DNA from: Ovis canadensis | Lineage: Eukaryota > Chordata > Mammalia > Artiodactyla > Bovidae | Length of the DNA stretch: 64,000 bases | Direction: 5' to 3' | Assembly: GCF_042477335.2 (NCBI RefSeq) | Contig: NC_091255.1 | Location: forward strand, 38,790,501-38,854,500 | Shown: in pieces, positions 60,820-64,000 of the stretch | How the letters are laid out: each line of letters opens with the position of its first letter | Position numbering within the stretch: position 1 is the stretch's first letter | Position numbers and translations under genes: made by a program | Notes under the pieces: model-generated | Seen by the model: only the letters and a program-made list of their open reading frames with translations | Databases searched by the model: none | Told to the model about the DNA's origin: nothing

Positions 60820-60953
60820 CACACAGCACACATGGGAAGCTGGCAACAATTCAGAGTACCCGGCCATCTTTTGCAGTGTTCCTATGTACATGCATGTGTG
60901 TGTATGAGATATACCCCGCAGTAGAATATTGTAATTTTGTGTTTTAAAAACTT
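60820..60953 (+). repeat. Direct repeat copy 2 (about 130 bp)
   Basis: cacacagcacacatgggaag to gttttaaaaac, 639 bases after copy 1; preceded by a Bov-tA-like tail remnant at 60786-60806. Confidence 0.8.
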
Positions 60954-60954
60954 T

Positions 60955-62310
60955 TGGGGGAAATCTTCATAGTGTTTTGTATTTACCCACATAGCCACCA
61001 TTTCCAGGCTTGTTTTTCACTTCTGTAGAATTGAGTTAACATCTATGCTCATTTCTCTTTGGCCCAAAGAACTTCCTTTAGTATTTCTTGCAGTTCAGAT
61101 CTGGTGATGACACAATCTCTCAGTTTTTGTTTATCTGAAAGTGCCCTTCTTTCACCTTTGTTTTTGAAGAAGAGTTTCACAGAATATGAAATTCTGTGTA
61201 GACAGTTCTATTTTCCTTTCGGAAGTCATTTCATAATCTTCTATCCTCCAAACTTTATGATGAGAAGCCAGCACAATGTATATCTTTGTCCCTTTATAGG
61301 TAATGTTTTTCTCAGGCTCCTTTCAATAGATTCTAAATAGATTTTTTTTAATAAATTCTTTGTATCTTTTTCATTTAACCATGATGTGCATAAATAACTT
61401 TTCTTTGTATTCAGGCTGCTTGAAGTTTGTGATATTTTTATCTGTTTTTCACCAAGTTGGAGGAGTTTTTAATCAAATTATAACATTCTCATCTACTAAT
61501 TCCAACATCTGTTTTATTTCCTGAGTCTTTTTTAATGTGAAGGAAGTTTATTTTTTCTCATAAAATAAGTCTAAGGAATAAACATCCCAGGATTGGTATG
61601 ATAGTTATTTTCTAAGTGTTTTTACTGATTATTTTCTCTCTTGGTTAAATGTCACATTTTCCTGCTTCTCAGCATGTCTAGTAATTTTTTTATTATATTC
61701 TAGACATGTTGGATGCCACTTTGTAATCTGGGTGTTATATTTCCCTTAAAGAATTGATGGTTTTGTTTCAGTAGGCAGTTAACTCACTGGTGGTCAGCTT
61801 GATCCTGTTGAAGCCTTATTTTAAGCTTCCTTGGGGAGAGTCTAAAGAAGCCTTACTCTAGAATAGAGCTCTAATCCTAAAGCATTGCATTTCTGGGGTC
61901 TCAACTGAAGTCCTGGGTTATCTGTTATCTTTTCATTATTTCTGATAAAACACTAACATTTTCCAGCACTGTATGACCTTCACAAACCCATTCAACTTAG
62001 AGCCTCCAGCAACTGTTCTCTGCCTAGCCTTGCAGAATCTTGCCCTAAATACGTACAGCTTAATGCTCAGTCAGAGACCCAAGAGGACTCAGCAGCCTCA
62101 GCAAATCCCAATTTCTGTCTTTTCCTGTCCAGTAGGAAGGGTGCTCTAATTGATGTCCACTTCTTTATGCCATGCTTTGGAAACTGCCTCCAGATAGAAA
62201 GTCAGGTGGTTGTGAAGCTCACCTTGAATTTTCCTTTGTCTTCAAGATCGTATCCCAATACTGTTATCCAGTTGCCCAAATAATTATTTCTTGTATCCAG
62301 TTCTGTAGTT
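60955..62310 (-). mobile_element. Old, degraded L1
   Basis: Antisense of old L1 3' sequence: gtatttcttgcagttcag, tctcagtttttgtttatctg, ccatgatgtgcataaataac, tattctagacatgttgg. No open frame remains. Confidence 0.7.
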
Positions 62311-62867
62311 GTTTGTAGCAGAAGGGAAAGTCTGAGCTCATTCTTCTGTCTTAGCTAGTATCAGAAACTTGAGCTATTTCTTCCTGGTTTATAGCAAATT
62401 CCAACATATTTGCTCCTTGTACCATAGTAGATTTGATGTAGAAAGGTACAGTTAGCTGTCTTGATGTGGTGACAGTAGGAAAGATATAGAACCGCTCTAC
62501 AAGGCAGTTAGAACAACTGCAAGTCAACTGTAGAAGCAGACCGACGTGAACACCCTCGTAACACCTGGGGCCACTCTACACTGTCACTGCGCTATCGTTT
62601 GCAGATGACGGACTCCCACTGACTCTTTAAAATTCTCAGGAAGGAAAGGTGTAGGTAATGCATTTTAGAAGCTTTTAGAGTTTTGACATTTAAAAGCAGA
62701 AAAAGGAGATTTACAATCTGGCAGTGTTTCCGAAAGGGGTAACTGTGAGTCACCTAGAAAATTTGCTTTTGCGAAGTGGTAGCCACTTTTTTGAAGATAT
62801 ATGATGAATGGAAAGTTACTGTAAAAAAGGCTGAATGATGAAAATGATGGTGAGTAAATGGGACACC

Positions 62868-63357
62868 TATACACAAAGGTCTGTCTAGTCAAGGCTATGG
62901 TTTTTCCAGTTGTCATGTATGGATGTGAGAGTTGGACTGTGAAGAAAGCTGAGCGCTGAAGAATTGATGCTTTTGAACTGTGGTGTTGGGGAAGACTCTT
63001 GAGAGTCCCTTGGACTGCAAGGAGATCCAACCAGTCCATTCTAAAAGAGATCAGCCCTGGGATTTCTTTGGAGGGAATGATGCTAAAGCTGAAACTCCAG
63101 TACTTTGGCCACCTCATGTGAAGAGTTGACTCATTGGGAAAGACTTTGATGCTGGGAGGGATTGGGGGCAGGAGGAGAAGGGGATGACAGAGGATGAGAT
63201 GGCTGGATGGCATCACCAACTCGATGGACGTGAGTTTGCGTGAGTTTGAGTGAACTCCGAGAGTTGGTGATGGATAGGGAGGCCTGGTATGCTGCAATTC
63301 ATGGGGTCTCAAAGAGTCGGACACGACTGAGCGACTGAACTGAACTGAACTGGACTG
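62868..63357 (+). mobile_element. BovB LINE 3' end
   Basis: Sense orientation, from acaaaggtctgtctagtc to the terminal (gaact)n repeat. Opposite in orientation to the BovB pair at 58520-60105. Confidence 0.93.
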
Positions 63358-63504
63358 ATACTTGCCATACTGCCAGGTCGGAGACTGTACTGTGTAAAAA
63401 GGAGAGACAGCCTATGTGTTTGTTTCTGTGTGTGCCTTTTCCAAGTCACTCAGTACGATAAAAGTTTTTAGTTAAATGCCGACAATACTCTCCAACTCAT
63501 TTCT

Positions 63505-64000
63505 CTTTCTGTTTATTTTATTGAAGTATGATTGATTTACAATGTTGTGTTAGTTTCTGCTATACAGCAGAGGGATTCAGTTATATGTACATATTCTATT
63601 TCATATTCTTTTGCATTACGGTTTATTACAGGATACTGAATAAGTTCCCTGTGCTGTACAGTAGGACCTGTTGCTCATCCATCCGCTATATCATAGTTTG
63701 CACCTGCTAACCCTGAACTCCGATTCATGCTTCCCCCACCACTCCCCCTTGGCAACCAGAAGTCTCTTCTCTGTGTCTGTGAGTGTGTTTCTGTTTAGCA
63801 GATAAGTTCATTGGTGTCATGTTTTAGATTCCACGTATAAGTGACATCATATGGTATTTGTCTTTCTCTTTCTGACTAATTTCACTCAGTGTGATAATCT
63901 CTAGGCTCATCCACGCTGCTGCGAATGGCATGATTTCATTCTTTTTTATGACTGAGTAGTATTCCATCATAACTATGCACCACATCTTCATCTATTCATC
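63505..64000 (-). mobile_element. L1 3' end running off the window
   Basis: Antisense L1 wording: tattgaagtatgattgattt, ccctgtgctgtacagtagg, gactgagtagtattccatc. Confidence 0.88.

Larger units (their letters stand above)
56862..64000 (+). other. DNAH9: DNAH9 intron 14, open at the right edge (at least 7,139 bp)
   Basis: Phase 0. SINEs at 57192, 57507, 58299 and 60374, BovB at 58520-60105 (minus) and 62868-63357 (plus), a 640-bp-spaced direct repeat, an old L1 and a younger L1 end running off the window. 56862-57191, 57714-58298 and 62311-62867 look unique. Confidence 0.85.

Noticed and set aside
62665-63324. 219-codon minus-strand frame
   Set aside because: Antisense of a plus-strand BovB fragment; the true RT frame there is broken.

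Overview
The window is ruminant, probably bovid, nuclear DNA. It is dense with repeat families found together only in ruminants: BovB LINEs, Bov-tA and Bov-A2 SINEs, and CHR-type tRNA-Glu-derived SINEs, plus older mammalian L1 and MaLR pieces. Species within the ruminants cannot be settled by reading. Cattle is a reasonable guess, since DNAH9 lies in the human 17p12 synteny block.

There is one protein-coding gene, on the + strand: the 5' part of DNAH9, an axonemal outer-arm dynein heavy chain. Fourteen coding exons (7360 to 56861) join in frame without a stop to 2,595 nt, or 865 codons, about a fifth of a roughly 4,500-residue protein. Every intron is GT-AG. The encoded part is the N-terminal tail (stem), which binds the other heavy chain, intermediate chains and docking machinery. 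The AAA motor and microtubule-binding stalk lie beyond the right edge, and intron 14 is still open at base 64000.

Layout: 1-7080 is intergenic, with a BovB piece, a second BovB split by a solo LTR that has clear target-site duplications, several SINEs, an old L1 and an MLT1-like LTR. 7080-8060 is a TATA-less CpG island holding the promoter, an RFX-type X-box, CCAAT and GC boxes, exon 1 and a G-rich start of intron 1. 7777-17030 is intron 1, with a second CpG-rich patch near 11.4-11.8 kb and a nested repeat cluster at 15.9-17.0 kb. Exons 2-4 lie at 17.0-20.7 kb, exons 5-6 at 26.4-27.9 kb, then an 11.4-kb intron 6 with a pyrimidine tract, a perfect 93-bp tandem duplication, a CA-rich minisatellite and SINE/BovB insertions. 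Exons 7-14 are spread over 39.3-56.9 kb. The remainder is intron 14, with BovB copies in both orientations and a degraded L1.

No second gene, tRNA gene, CRISPR array or bacterial-type system is present. The observations most worth checking are the X-box in the promoter, a long inverted-repeat (foldback) structure in intron 10, the 93-bp duplication with an internal palindrome, the intron-1 CpG patch, and a head-to-tail SINE triplication. Exon calls rest on reading frame, splice signals and recall of mammalian DNAH9. Repeat family names are from recognition of consensus motifs and boundaries are good to roughly 10 bases unless a target-site duplication is given.
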